A stretch of DNA of 64,000 nt from Paenibacillus sacheonensis (GCF_009909195.1 NZ_JAAAMU010000013.1:1-64000), one strand, 5' to 3'; positions 50,015 to 58,922 are shown, numbered from the stretch's first letter. Made by a program: numbers and translations. Notes: a model not told the origin generated them from the letters alone.

Positions 50015-50034
50015 AGGAACATTATTATGTTCCT
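50015..50034 (+). promoter_or_regulatory. 20-bp palindrome upstream of the alpha-mannosidase gene
   Basis: AGGAACAT-TATT-ATGTTCCT lies about 33 bases before the start, close to a possible -10 (TATGTTTAAA at 50005). It is a likely repressor operator for the glycosidase gene. The GAAC-N8-GTTC spacing rules out a standard LexA site. Confidence 0.55.
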
Positions 50035-50066
50035 AACAAACACATCTCGCTCGGGAGGCTGTTCCG

Positions 50067-52538
50067 ATGGCAAAGCTTCATCTGCTCAGTAACGCGCATT
50101 TGGATCCGGTTTGGCAGTGGGAATGGGAAGAAGGAGCGGCAGCGGCGGTATCGACGTTTCGCGCGGCGGCCGAGTTTTGCAGGGAGTACGACGGCTATAT
50201 TTTCAATCATAACGAGGTTATTCTGTACCGGTGGATCGAGGAGTACGAACCGGAGCTGTTCAAGGAAATCCAAGAGCTGGTCGCGCTTGGCAGATGGAAC
50301 ATCATGGGCGGCTGGTACCTGCAGCCCGATTGCAATATGCCGTCCGGCGAGTCCATTGTCAGGCAGATGCTGCATGGGCGCGCCTATTTCCTGGACAAAT
50401 TCGGGGCTAGACCGACGACGGCGATCAACTTCGATTCGTTCGGCCATTCCCGCGGTTTGGTGCAGCTGATGGCGAAGGCCGGCTTCGATTCGTATCTGTT
50501 CATGCGTCCGGACGACCGGACGATCGGGCCGGACAGGGACTTCCGCTGGGTTGGCCTCGACGGCTCCGAAGTGCTGGCGCATCAGACGTATTTCTACAAT
50601 ACGCAGATGGGCAAGGCGCGCCAATCGATTCAGCACTGGCTGGATCAGAACGCGGGCAAAGAGCTGGGCATCTTCTTGTGGGGCGTCGGCAATCACGGCG
50701 GCGGTCCGTCGCGGCAGGATTTGGACGATATCGGCGAGCTGATGCGGTCGAATGGCGAGGTCGACATCGTGCATTCCACGCCGGAGGCTTATTTTGCCGA
50801 CTTGGCGCAAGGGCCGGAGCTGAAGCGTCACGAGAACGATTTGAATCCGCGGTTTATCGGCTGCTATACGTCGATGATCCGGATCAAGCAGAAGCATCGT
50901 TTGTTGGAGAATGAGTTGTACCTGACGGAGAAAATGCTGTCCGCCGCGGCGGTTGCGGGCAAAATTGCCTATCCGAAGGCGGAATTGCGCGAGGCAGCAT
51001 ACGATCTGATGACGGCGCAGTTCCACGACATCCTGCCAGGCTCTTCGGTCCAGCCTGCCGAAGATGCATCGCTTCGCCTGCTCGGGCATGGTTTGGAGAT
51101 CGTTTCCCGTTTGAAGGCGCGCGCCTTCTTTGCGCTGGCCGCCGGAGAACGCAAGGCCGGCGAAGGGGAATATCCGATTCTCGTCTACAATCCGCATCCG
51201 TTCCCGGTCAAAGGCATATTCGCCTGCGAATTCATGCTTGCCGATCAGAACTGGAAACCGGAATTCTCGAACCCGATCGTGTACCGGGACGGCGTGCGCA
51301 TTCCATCCCAATCGGAGAAAGAACAGAGCAACATCAACCTCGACTGGCGCAAACGCGTCGTGTTCGAAGCGGAGCTCGCTCCTTCCTCCATGAATCGGTT
51401 CGACTGCCGCATCGAGATGCTCCCGGCGCGTCCGGAGCCGTCGGCCATCGCGGAGAACGGCCGTATCGTCTTCAATAACGGCACTTTGGAAGTCATCGTT
51501 AACACGAACACCGGCCTGCTCGATGACTATAAGGTAAACGGCGTGTCGTACTTGAAGCCGGGCGCGTTCCTGCCGGTCGTCGTCGCGGACAATGAAGATC
51601 CGTGGCGAATGGACACGAATCGCTTCGAACCGGATATCGGCTCGTTTCAGCTGATGGACCGCGGAGCGGGCTCGGACTTCTCGGGCCTGCGCCACGCGCT
51701 GCTGCCTTCGGTGCGCATCGTCGAGGACGGCGAGGTTCGGACGGTCGTCGAGGCCATGCTCGCGTACAACCAGTCGAAGCTTGTGCTGACCTACAAGCTT
51801 CCGAAGCGGGGAAGCCGGCTCGAGGTGCATGCGCGCGTCTATTGGAACGAAAAAGACAAGCTGCTGAAGCTGTCCATACCGACTGCGATCGCAGATCCGG
51901 CCTATTGCGGGCAAACGATATACGGCGTGCAGGAACTGGATACGGGAGGGCAGGAAGCCGTCGCCCAGAAATGGACGGCGTCGTATTCCCGCGCCGCGGA
52001 TACGGCGGTCACGCTGATCAACAACGGCACGTACGGCTCGGATTTCAAGGATGGAGCCATCCGTCCGACGCTGCTCCGCAGCCCGGGTTACACGACGCAT
52101 CCGATCATGGACCGGCCGTTGATCGTGCAGGACCGCTTCTCGCCTCGGATCGACCAAGGCGAGCGGGAATTCACGTTCTGGCTGAACGTGGGAACGGCTG
52201 CGGAACGGCTGGCGCATGTCGACCGCGAAGCTGCGCAGCTCGGCGAAGCGCCGTATGCCTTGTCCTTCTTCCCGACGGGCCGGGGCGAGAAGCCGCTGCC
52301 GCTCGTCGAACTGAAGGACGATGTGGTTCAACTCGGCGCCTTCAAGGCGATGGAGCGGGAGAATGACTATATTCTCCGGCTGCATGAGCCGACGGGCAGC
52401 TCGCGCGAAACGGAGGTTTCGCTGCCGGCGCTCGGCATCTCGAACCGCGTTCGGCTGAGTCCGTTCGAGGTCAAGACGTACCGCGTATCGGCGGTCAATC
52501 GCACGATGGAAGAAATTTCGTTGATGGAAGGCATGTAA
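50067..52538 (+). CDS. GH38-family alpha-mannosidase
   Basis: An 823-residue glycoside hydrolase. The N-terminal (beta/alpha)7 catalytic domain has the zinc-binding LSNAHLDPVW (His11, Asp13) and the nucleophile Asp123 in INFDSFGHS; FLWGVGNHGGGPS and QFHDILPGSS (zinc His/Asp) follow. A three-helix middle domain and a C-terminal beta-sandwich complete the normal GH38 length. No signal peptide, so it acts on imported mannosides or mannosylglycerate-like substrates in the cytoplasm. GGGAGGC lies upstream of the ATG. It stands alone, with an operator-like palindrome in front and a terminator behind. Confidence 0.92.
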   Translation: MAKLHLLSNAHLDPVWQWEWEEGAAAAVSTFRAAAEFCREYDGYIFNHNEVILYRWIEEYEPELFKEIQELVALGRWNIMGGWYLQPDCNMPSGESIVRQMLHGRAYFLDKFGARPTTAINFDSFGHSRGLVQLMAKAGFDSYLFMRPDDRTIGPDRDFRWVGLDGSEVLAHQTYFYNTQMGKARQSIQHWLDQNAGKELGIFLWGVGNHGGGPSRQDLDDIGELMRSNGEVDIVHSTPEAYFADLAQGPELKRHENDLNPRFIGCYTSMIRIKQKHRLLENELYLTEKMLSAAAVAGKIAYPKAELREAAYDLMTAQFHDILPGSSVQPAEDASLRLLGHGLEIVSRLKARAFFALAAGERKAGEGEYPILVYNPHPFPVKGIFACEFMLADQNWKPEFSNPIVYRDGVRIPSQSEKEQSNINLDWRKRVVFEAELAPSSMNRFDCRIEMLPARPEPSAIAENGRIVFNNGTLEVIVNTNTGLLDDYKVNGVSYLKPGAFLPVVVADNEDPWRMDTNRFEPDIGSFQLMDRGAGSDFSGLRHALLPSVRIVEDGEVRTVVEAMLAYNQSKLVLTYKLPKRGSRLEVHARVYWNEKDKLLKLSIPTAIADPAYCGQTIYGVQELDTGGQEAVAQKWTASYSRAADTAVTLINNGTYGSDFKDGAIRPTLLRSPGYTTHPIMDRPLIVQDRFSPRIDQGEREFTFWLNVGTAAERLAHVDREAAQLGEAPYALSFFPTGRGEKPLPLVELKDDVVQLGAFKAMERENDYILRLHEPTGSSRETEVSLPALGISNRVRLSPFEVKTYRVSAVNRTMEEISLMEGM

Positions 52539-52547
52539 CCCCCGCCG

Positions 52548-52595
52548 GGCCAGCCCAAGGTCATCGTACGATGACGTTCGGGCTGGCCTTTTTTG
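52548..52595 (+). terminator. terminator after the alpha-mannosidase gene
   Basis: GGCCAGCCCAAGGTCATCG pairs with CGATGACGTTCGGGCTGGCC, followed by TTTTTT. Confidence 0.95.
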
Positions 52596-52762
52596 CCGTT
52601 CCGCGCGGACAGTCCGATTTCTGGACGAAGGCACGTACGAAGACTCGCGTGCGCAGGCCGGGAAAGGACGGGAATGAAAAAAACCGAACGGATGCGGGAC
52701 CGATCCTTCGATCGGCGTTCGCTTCCATTCGGTTATCGGCGCTTGCCGGGGGTGCGTCATGG

Positions 52763-53023
52763 TCAAGGCTCGTCTATGGCATCCGGATAACTGTCTTCAC
52801 CGGGGTAATCGCGGTCAATCCCCTGGTGCAGATCGCGGTTCTCGTAATCGAATCTGTTCGGCGAGCGCATGTCGACCCGCCAGGGCGAGCTTTTCCCAAG
52901 CGACGCTTTCACGATATCGGAGCCGTAAGGGCCTTCCGGGAACTCTTCCGCTACGAGGTCGTTGCGCTGGGATTCCACCGATTTAAAATCCGTATACGTT
53001 TGACGATCTTCTTCTATGAACAA
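52763..53023 (-). CDS. small conserved cytosolic protein
   Basis: An 86-residue soluble, acidic protein. The pattern TDFKSVESQRNDLVAEEFPE, GPYGS, RSPNRFDYENRDLH and YPGEDSYPD matches a short Bacillota family often labelled only 'cytosolic protein'; function unknown. The start is TTG at 53023, set by AGGAGGTG with good spacing. An inverted repeat overlaps the ribosome site. Confidence 0.72.
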   Translation of the reverse strand: MFIEEDRQTYTDFKSVESQRNDLVAEEFPEGPYGSDIVKASLGKSSPWRVDMRSPNRFDYENRDLHQGIDRDYPGEDSYPDAIDEP

Positions 53024-53033
53024 GTCGGCACCT

Positions 53034-53078
53034 CCTGAAACGGTTAGTTGAGTTGGCGTGGCTTAATTACCGTTTCAG
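53034..53078 (-). promoter_or_regulatory. inverted repeat overlapping the ribosome site of the cytosolic-protein gene
   Basis: CTGAAACGGT (53034-53043) and ACCGTTTCAG (53069-53078) are perfectly inverted. The stem includes half of the AGGAGG ribosome site, so the folded RNA could limit translation, or the structure may simply end the upstream DUF3055 transcript. Confidence 0.5.
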
Positions 53079-53088
53079 TGTGCCCCGA

Positions 53089-53385
53089 TCAGTCGGTAAA
53101 ATTCACCGATCCGACCACCAATTCGAGAAATTGGCGCAAATCGGCGGCTTCCTCTTCCGTAATCTTGTACGTGTATTCCAGATAGCCCTCCTCGTCCAAA
53201 TCGTCCTGTCCCACGATCGCGGTGCGTCCGCTTTGCAGGTCGGTAATCAGCTTCTTGCCGTAGAAGCGGTTCGTCGTCATGATGGCCAGGTCGAACCGCT
53301 TCAAGTTCGGCGTGATGAACGTCACGAAGCGGGTCGTCGTTTGCTCGGTCGTATCCGACATAAAATCATAATCAGGCAGCAGCAT
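53089..53385 (-). CDS. DUF3055-family protein
   Basis: A 98-residue cytoplasmic protein with TRFVTFITPNLKRFDLAIM, RFYGKKLITDLQSGRTAIVG and the DDLDEEGYLEYTYKI stretch of DUF3055, a Bacillota family of unknown function. AAGGAGG lies eight to nine bases before the ATG. It may be co-transcribed with the small cytosolic-protein gene 65 bases downstream. Confidence 0.82.
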   Translation of the reverse strand: MLLPDYDFMSDTTEQTTTRFVTFITPNLKRFDLAIMTTNRFYGKKLITDLQSGRTAIVGQDDLDEEGYLEYTYKITEEEAADLRQFLELVVGSVNFTD

Positions 53386-53479
53386 CGGTCGTTCCTCCTT
53401 TAGCTGCGTCTATCATAGCATCCCCGTCGCAAACCCGGCAACAACACCCGAAGGAAGGAAGGAACAGGAAGTCTTTCTA

Positions 53480-53509
53480 TTGCCATCCATATCGGGGCTG
53501 TGCTATGAT
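53480..53509 (+). promoter_or_regulatory. sigma-A promoter upstream of the HRDC gene leader
   Basis: TTGCCA (53480-53485) and TATGAT (53504-53509) with an 18-base spacer. Transcription would start near 53516, about 140 bases before the HRDC start codon. Confidence 0.65.
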
Positions 53510-53538
53510 AGCAGCAATCGAATCGCTGCACGTGAGGA

Positions 53539-53585
53539 AGCACCTCTTATCGCCATTATATGGCGGCAAGAGGTGCTTTTTTTGC
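53539..53585 (+). terminator. intrinsic terminator in the HRDC gene leader (attenuator or small RNA end)
   Basis: AAGCACCTCTTATCGCC pairs with GGCGGCAAGAGGTGCTT and is followed by seven Ts. It lies only ~25 bases after the predicted transcription start and ~70 bases before the HRDC gene, with no plus-strand gene upstream to terminate. A smaller GCAGC..GCTGC stem (53511-53530) precedes it. Confidence 0.82.
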
Positions 53586-53656
53586 GTGTCTAGGGCCGGC
53601 TGCGGGATCGCCCGGAGGGGCTGGGTTTGATCAATACGAATGACGGAGGTATCTGC

Positions 53657-54673
53657 ATGCAGGTCGTATTTTTGAACACGTTTGAGAAGCAGGGCGGAGA
53701 GGACGGGGCAGCCGGCGAAGCGCAGCTGTCGATGTGCGAGCAGAACGGCGTATGGTCGGTCATCTGGACCGATTCTACGATCGGGCAGGCAGACGGGCAG
53801 CAAATTTGGTATGAGGGCGGGTCTTGGGAAGAGATGATGACCGCGTTCCGGCACGGGGTTGCCGTGCAGATGGGGAACGGCTTCTCGCCGCTGATCGACG
53901 GCATGCTCGAGGAACGCAGGAGCCTGGAGGGGACCGGCACGCTGTATTCGTTGATTCAATGCTACGGCGAGTTGAACGGCGATTCGGAATTGTATAACGC
54001 CCTGCGCGATTGGCGGCGCGCCAAGGCGGTCGCGATCAAGAAGTCGGCGTATTTGGTCGCGACGAACCGCATGCTGTGGATGATCAGCGCCTTCGTGCCG
54101 CATCAACCGGAGGAGCTGCTGCAAATCCCGGGCTGGGGCGAATCGAAGCAGGCCGCATACTGCGAGGAAGTGCTGGCGATTACGGGGGCTAGCCCGCGGG
54201 AGACGCAGTTCCCGCTCGACTGGGTAGCAGGCGCGCTGGATCCGAAGGCGTATACGAAATGGGTATTCAAGCAGAAAGAGAATAAGTTCAAGGCGCAGTT
54301 GGATCGTCAGATCGAGAAGCGGGAGCTGCTCCGGGCGATCGCCGAAGGCAAGACGATCGACGAGCTGCAGGCGCAGACCGAGCTTCCGCGCCGGGATTTG
54401 TTGGAAAGAATCGAGAAGCTGGACACGGAGGGCTACGATTTGGAGCCGCTTATCGAGCGGGAGCTGGCGCAGATGCCGGAATTCGAACAGCAGCTCGTCT
54501 GGGAAGCGATGCAAGCGATCGGCGACAGGTATCTGAAGCCTGTCCTGCATCAAGTATACGGAGAGCAAGCGGATCAAGGGAAAGGCAAATCGCTTGACGT
54601 TATCTACGACCGGCTGAGACTGATTCGGCTCCGGTACCGCAGGGCAAACGGCGGGCAGGACCGGGTCTCGTAG
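53657..54673 (+). CDS. HRDC-domain protein
   Basis: A 338-residue protein. Residues ~110-195 are a helicase/RNaseD C-terminal (HRDC) domain: LYNALRDWRRAKAVAIKKSA, LVATNRMLWMISAFVPH and ELLQIPGWGESKQ. The N-terminal ~100 residues are beta-rich and unknown; the C-terminal part is helical and includes a possible small wHTH (LQAQTELPRRDLLERIEKL), as in RQC-related proteins. No helicase motifs are present, so it is a nucleic-acid-binding accessory protein. CGGAGGT sets ATG 53657. Expression may be attenuated by the terminator in its leader. Confidence 0.8.
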   Translation: MQVVFLNTFEKQGGEDGAAGEAQLSMCEQNGVWSVIWTDSTIGQADGQQIWYEGGSWEEMMTAFRHGVAVQMGNGFSPLIDGMLEERRSLEGTGTLYSLIQCYGELNGDSELYNALRDWRRAKAVAIKKSAYLVATNRMLWMISAFVPHQPEELLQIPGWGESKQAAYCEEVLAITGASPRETQFPLDWVAGALDPKAYTKWVFKQKENKFKAQLDRQIEKRELLRAIAEGKTIDELQAQTELPRRDLLERIEKLDTEGYDLEPLIERELAQMPEFEQQLVWEAMQAIGDRYLKPVLHQVYGEQADQGKGKSLDVIYDRLRLIRLRYRRANGGQDRVS

Positions 54674-54686
54674 AAGCCGAGGTTCG

Positions 54687-55703
54687 CTACTGGCTGGAGC
54701 GCGGGCTTGCGGATTGCGGCCAGATGGGATCCTCGAACCGAATCGACAAGCCGCTGTCGCAGCCATAGCCGGTCTCGTAGGAACGGTTACCGATCGATTC
54801 CGTCGCGGATTCGCGAAGCTGCCGCTTGGACGGGACCGTCGTCTCCTGCATATCCTCGCGTTCCGGTCCATGGGCGCCTAGCCACAGCAGAACAGTCTTC
54901 ACGACGGTTACGCTTTCTTCCATCGCTTTATCCCACAATGTCCACACATCGTCGCCGTGCATGGTAAGCCCGTCTGTCGGGTCCAGCCATGGACGGCGCG
55001 CTTCGTTCAGAATATCCAGCATCGGCAGCCGGCTTTCGTACACGAACGGATCGATCCGCTTGAACGTCAGCATCCGCTTTAATCCGCTTGGATCATGAAA
55101 CAGCCGCTGCGCGCGAATCATGTCGCGCATGGCGATCCGCCAGTCTTCCCGCCGGATGCGCGCGGCAAGGTCGGGATAATGAACGGCAGCGATGCCCTCG
55201 AAGGCGTCGACGATCGGCTCCGGAAGCTCGCCTCCGATATCGATTTCGCGCCAGACGGCAGTCTTCCAGGTTTCCGTGCCAAGCAGCTTCCGCGCGATCA
55301 GCGTATCCATCATGACTTCGAAGCGCTGATGGTCCCACTTGCGAGAGCCCGAACGGCTGAAGACATAGGGATGCATGACACGGTCCAGGAGATGATGCAG
55401 CAGGAACCCAATGGCATATACAGTCGCCGCAGCTTTGGATGGATCGGCGGCGGGGATGCGGTCTACCGCGTCCAGCAGGTCCATGAGAACAGGGCCGCAG
55501 CTCCGCTGGTGCATGGCGCTCCCGAGCTTGTTCATCGCCTTGTTTGTCTGCCAGGGCAGGAACTGATGATAGAACAAGAAGTCGGGCCCCTGGCAGCCCA
55601 TATTAAACATGCGTTTGCGTTCCGTGAGCGCGACCAGTGACTCTACTCCTAGTGCTTCCAGGCATCGCTGTCCGAAAATCATGTGGGTCCAGACGTTTGG
55701 CAC
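54687..55703 (-). CDS. zinc-dependent phospholipase C-like protein
   Basis: A 338-residue protein of the Zn_dep_PLPC family: MPNVWTHMIFGQRCLEAL (N-terminal His ligand), MGCQGPDFLFYHQF, FLLHHLLDRVMHPYVFSRSG (His/Asp cluster) and RFEVMMDTLI. There is no signal peptide, so unlike secreted PLC it is likely cytoplasmic and its activity is unproven. AGGAGGTTATTCG lies upstream of the ATG. It converges on the HRDC gene with only 13 bases between. Confidence 0.85.
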   Translation of the reverse strand: MPNVWTHMIFGQRCLEALGVESLVALTERKRMFNMGCQGPDFLFYHQFLPWQTNKAMNKLGSAMHQRSCGPVLMDLLDAVDRIPAADPSKAAATVYAIGFLLHHLLDRVMHPYVFSRSGSRKWDHQRFEVMMDTLIARKLLGTETWKTAVWREIDIGGELPEPIVDAFEGIAAVHYPDLAARIRREDWRIAMRDMIRAQRLFHDPSGLKRMLTFKRIDPFVYESRLPMLDILNEARRPWLDPTDGLTMHGDDVWTLWDKAMEESVTVVKTVLLWLGAHGPEREDMQETTVPSKRQLRESATESIGNRSYETGYGCDSGLSIRFEDPIWPQSASPRSSQ

Positions 55704-55894
55704 GAATAACCTCCTAATAAATGGTATAAAACGGGCATAATACGGTGTATAGGCAAAAAGTTTAGCAGATCTTTAGGACGATGGTTCGACATATTTCCGC
55801 AAAAGACGATAAGGCATGGTATACTTGGCCTAAGTAATCTTGTATAATTGGAAATAGTTTCAACGACAACGTCGAAAAGGGGCGCTACCTCAAG

Positions 55895-56356
55895 ATGAAG
55901 GCTGAGTATATTAATCCCTTCCTGGAGTCCGCTAAAATCGTGATCGAGCAAGTGATTCAAATCAGACCTTCTACTGGGCAGCTCGGCATTAAAGACATAA
56001 AGTTCGTGGAAAATTACATATGGATTCAGATCGGTCTGAAAGGTCAAATGAACGGGGATATCGTATTCGGCTTAAGCGAGCAGGTAGCGCTCAAGATGGT
56101 TTCTGCCATGATGGGGGGCTATGCCATCGCCGAAATGGACGAGATGGGCAAGAGCGCGATCTCGGAGCTCGGCAATATGATAAGCGGCAACGCCAGCACG
56201 ATGCTGTTCAATCAAGGCGTCAGAGTGGATATCACGCCGCCGAAAGTGATTCATTCCGCGCAGGCCGCGGGCTTCTCGGCAACGAAGGCATTGACGATAC
56301 CGTTGATCATGGACGGTATTGGCGAATTGGATATCCAAGTGCTAATTGCATCGTAG
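55895..56356 (+). CDS. CheX-like chemotaxis phosphatase
   Basis: A 153-residue CheC/CheX-family protein. The single phosphatase helix motif ISELGNMISGNAS (E-x2-N, then GNA) is present once, as in CheX. FVENYIWIQIGLKGQMNGDI and the swapped sheet region fit. CheX removes phosphate from CheY~P. No other chemotaxis gene is nearby, common for cheX in Bacillota outside the fla/che operon. It ends at a compact terminator. Confidence 0.88.
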   Translation: MKAEYINPFLESAKIVIEQVIQIRPSTGQLGIKDIKFVENYIWIQIGLKGQMNGDIVFGLSEQVALKMVSAMMGGYAIAEMDEMGKSAISELGNMISGNASTMLFNQGVRVDITPPKVIHSAQAAGFSATKALTIPLIMDGIGELDIQVLIAS

Positions 56357-56364
56357 CATGATTC

Positions 56365-56388
56365 AAGCTCCCGCGGGAGCTTTTTTTG
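56365..56388 (+). terminator. terminator after cheX
   Basis: AAGCTCCCGCGGGAGCTT followed by TTTTT. Confidence 0.92.
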
Positions 56389-56458
56389 ATGCTCCGGTTT
56401 CCAGGGCACGGTTCGTTTTGCCTATTCGTACAGGTTGCGATAAACTGGGAGACAGGTG

Positions 56459-57238
56459 ATGCAGGTGTTGCAAGGGAAAATCATAGTCATAACCGGCGCG
56501 GCGAGCGGCATCGGCGCCGAGACGGCCAGGCAGTTGGCGGCGCAGGGCGCCGTTCCGATCCTGACCGGACGAAGCAAAGTCAAGCTGCAGCAGGTCTCCG
56601 ATACGATTGGCGGCAAGCACGGCGTATACGAAATGGACGTGACCGACGACGCGGCCGTTCAGTCCGTCATTCGTACGATCGCGGGCGATTACGGGCGGAT
56701 CGACGTCCTGCTCAACAATGCCGGTTTCGGAGTGTTCGAGCTGCTCGAAGATACGCCGCTGGAACGGTTCGAGGCCATGATGGATACCAATTATATGGGG
56801 ATCGTCCGCTGCACTAAGGCGGTGCTTCCGGTCATGAAGGCGCAGGGCGAAGGACATATCGTGAACGTCGCGTCCATGGCGGGCAAGCTAAGCACGGCTA
56901 AGGCTTCCGGTTATGCCGCGACGAAGCATGCGGTGCTCGGTTTCACGAATGCGATCCGTCCCGAGCTTGCCGGGATGCGCATAGCGGTGACGGCCATCAA
57001 TCCGGGGCCGATCGATACGCCGTTTCTGAAGTCGGCGGATCCGTCCGGGGATTATTTCAACCGTTTGAAAGGCTTCATGCTGCAGCCGGAGCAAGTCTCG
57101 GCAGCGATCGTGAAGGCGATTCGCAAGCGGACGCCGGAAGTGGATCTGCCGTGGACGGCATCCGTCGGCATTCGAATATACGGGCTGTTTCCGCGCATGG
57201 CCGACAGGCTGGCCGGAAGATGGCTCAACCGTAAGTAA
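56459..57238 (+). CDS. SDR-family NAD(P)-dependent oxidoreductase
   Basis: A 259-residue classical SDR: ITGAASGIGAE, LTGRSK (basic, so probably NADP), NNAGFGVFE, Ser in NVASMAG, and the YAATK pair. The extended C terminus (IRIYGLFPRMADRLAGRWLNRK) resembles YqjQ-like enzymes. ATG 56459 is used; GTG 56456 is three bases earlier. A DEAD-box helicase gene follows after 16 bases. Confidence 0.88.
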   Translation: MQVLQGKIIVITGAASGIGAETARQLAAQGAVPILTGRSKVKLQQVSDTIGGKHGVYEMDVTDDAAVQSVIRTIAGDYGRIDVLLNNAGFGVFELLEDTPLERFEAMMDTNYMGIVRCTKAVLPVMKAQGEGHIVNVASMAGKLSTAKASGYAATKHAVLGFTNAIRPELAGMRIAVTAINPGPIDTPFLKSADPSGDYFNRLKGFMLQPEQVSAAIVKAIRKRTPEVDLPWTASVGIRIYGLFPRMADRLAGRWLNRK

Positions 57239-57254
57239 GCATAAGAGGAGTTTG

Positions 57255-58772
57255 ATGCATGTGTCTTGGGAAAACTTGCAGCTGCAGCCGCAGCTGATAG
57301 AAGCATTACGAAAACATACGATCGAGGCGCCGACGCCCGTGCAGACGGAGACGATTCCGCTGCTCCTGGCAGGTCATGATATCACGGCAAAATCGCAGAC
57401 CGGCTCCGGCAAGACGCTGGCTTATATGCTGCCGGCCCTGCAGCGCGTCGATACGTCGAGCAGCGCCGTGCAGGTGATGGTTCTCGCGCCTACGCAGGAG
57501 CTCGCGATGCAAATATTCCGCGTGGCGGAGACCTACGGCGAAGTAATCGGCGTTCGTACGCAGCAGCTGATCGGCGGGGCATCGATGCAGCGCCAGGTGG
57601 AGAAGCTCCGCGAGCATCCGCATGTCGTGGTGGGCACGCCGGGAAGGATTCACGAGCTGGTGAAGTCCCGCAAGCTGAAGCTGCAGGGCATCCGATTCGT
57701 CATTATCGACGAAGCGGACCAAGTGTTCAATTTGGGTTCGACGGTCGAAGTGGAAGTGCTGCTCAAAGGCATGCTTCGCGACCGGCAGATCGCGTTCTTC
57801 TCGGCGACGAGGCCGCAGGCGATGGCCGAAGTAGAGGAGCGCTGGATGCGGGAGCCGAAGCAGGTGAACGTCACTCCCGACGCGCAGGCGAGCAGCAGAG
57901 TGGCGCATTATTTTGTCGTATGCGAGAAGCGGGACAAGGCGGACACCGCAAGAAGGCTCATCCATCTGCTGAAGCCGGCATCGGCGCTCATGTTTATTAA
58001 CGAGACGGACGAAATCGCGAATTACGAGGCGAAGCTGAAGTACGAAGGCTTCTCCGTGGAGACGCTGTACGGCGATGCGGACAAGCAGCGGCGCTCGGCC
58101 ACGCTGGCTCGTTTCAGGGAAGGACGCCTTCAAATTCTGCTGGCGACGGACGTGGCGGCCAGGGGACTCGATATCGCGGATTTGCCGCTCGTCGTTCACT
58201 TGGATCCGGCGCTGGATGCGGACCACTACGTTCACCGCTCCGGCCGTACGGGCCGGATGGGCAAATCGGGTACGGTCGTATCCGTCGTGACGCGCAACCA
58301 GCTGTTCATCATGGATAAATTCCGCAAGCAGCTCGGCATTCCGCTTCAGGAGAAGACGATGTACAAAGGCCAGCTGTGGACGCCGGGCGAAGAGCCGGGC
58401 GGACGGGCGGATGAAGGCTTGCGTCGCGGGAATGCGCCGCGGCGCGCGGAGACCGGAGCTGGCGCCGAGAAGTCCGGCACCCGTCAGGCGGACAGGCAGA
58501 CGGAGAAGCGCCCAAGCGCTCGGCAGGCTTCATCCGGCGAAGCTGGAGCGGCGGCACCGATTGCGGTGCGACGGGCAGCGGAAGGACCATTCGGACGAAC
58601 AGCGCGCGCGTCGGCCGGCCAAGGAGGAAGCGGCAGTGCGGGGGCGTCCCGCGCGGCCGATCCGCAGCGGTCAGCGAAGCCGGGGAAATCCAAGAAGGAA
58701 CTAGAGCGGGAACGGAAAAACAAAGGGGCGCCGAAATGGCTGAAAGCCAAGCGCGACGGCGAACCGCAATAA
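57255..58772 (+). CDS. DEAD-box RNA helicase
   Basis: A 505-residue helicase. Q motif (PTPVQTETIP), AKSQTGSGKT, APTQELA, GTPGR, DEAD in IIDEADQVF, FSAT, TDVAARGLDI and HRSGRTGRMGK are all present. The last ~120 residues form an Arg/Ala/Gly-rich basic tail (GRADEGLRRGN..KSKKELERERKNKG), which should give non-specific RNA binding in place of a DbpA-type domain. It is likely a ribosome-assembly or cold-shock helicase. AGAGGAG precedes ATG 57255. Confidence 0.92.
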   Translation: MHVSWENLQLQPQLIEALRKHTIEAPTPVQTETIPLLLAGHDITAKSQTGSGKTLAYMLPALQRVDTSSSAVQVMVLAPTQELAMQIFRVAETYGEVIGVRTQQLIGGASMQRQVEKLREHPHVVVGTPGRIHELVKSRKLKLQGIRFVIIDEADQVFNLGSTVEVEVLLKGMLRDRQIAFFSATRPQAMAEVEERWMREPKQVNVTPDAQASSRVAHYFVVCEKRDKADTARRLIHLLKPASALMFINETDEIANYEAKLKYEGFSVETLYGDADKQRRSATLARFREGRLQILLATDVAARGLDIADLPLVVHLDPALDADHYVHRSGRTGRMGKSGTVVSVVTRNQLFIMDKFRKQLGIPLQEKTMYKGQLWTPGEEPGGRADEGLRRGNAPRRAETGAGAEKSGTRQADRQTEKRPSARQASSGEAGAAAPIAVRRAAEGPFGRTARASAGQGGSGSAGASRAADPQRSAKPGKSKKELERERKNKGAPKWLKAKRDGEPQ

Positions 58773-58785
58773 CAGGGAATCGAAG

Positions 58786-58832
58786 GACCGGAATGAGCCT
58801 GGAGCTCATTTCGGTCTATTTTACGTTTTTTA
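58786..58832 (+). terminator. terminator after the DEAD-box gene
   Basis: GACCGGAATGAGC-CTGGA-GCTCATTTCGGTC followed by TATTTTACGTTTTTT. Confidence 0.88.
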
Positions 58833-58922
58833 CGTATTTTGCGTGTCTGAGAATGGTTAGATGAATGGCCGCATAAACGCGCGGGTTGGTTTCATTCATC
58901 CTTTTTCGAGCGAATTCATTAG

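Noticed and set aside
50015-50034. LexA (SOS) box before the alpha-mannosidase
   Set aside because: The half sites GAAC and GTTC are separated by eight bases instead of four, and the gene is not a DNA-damage function.
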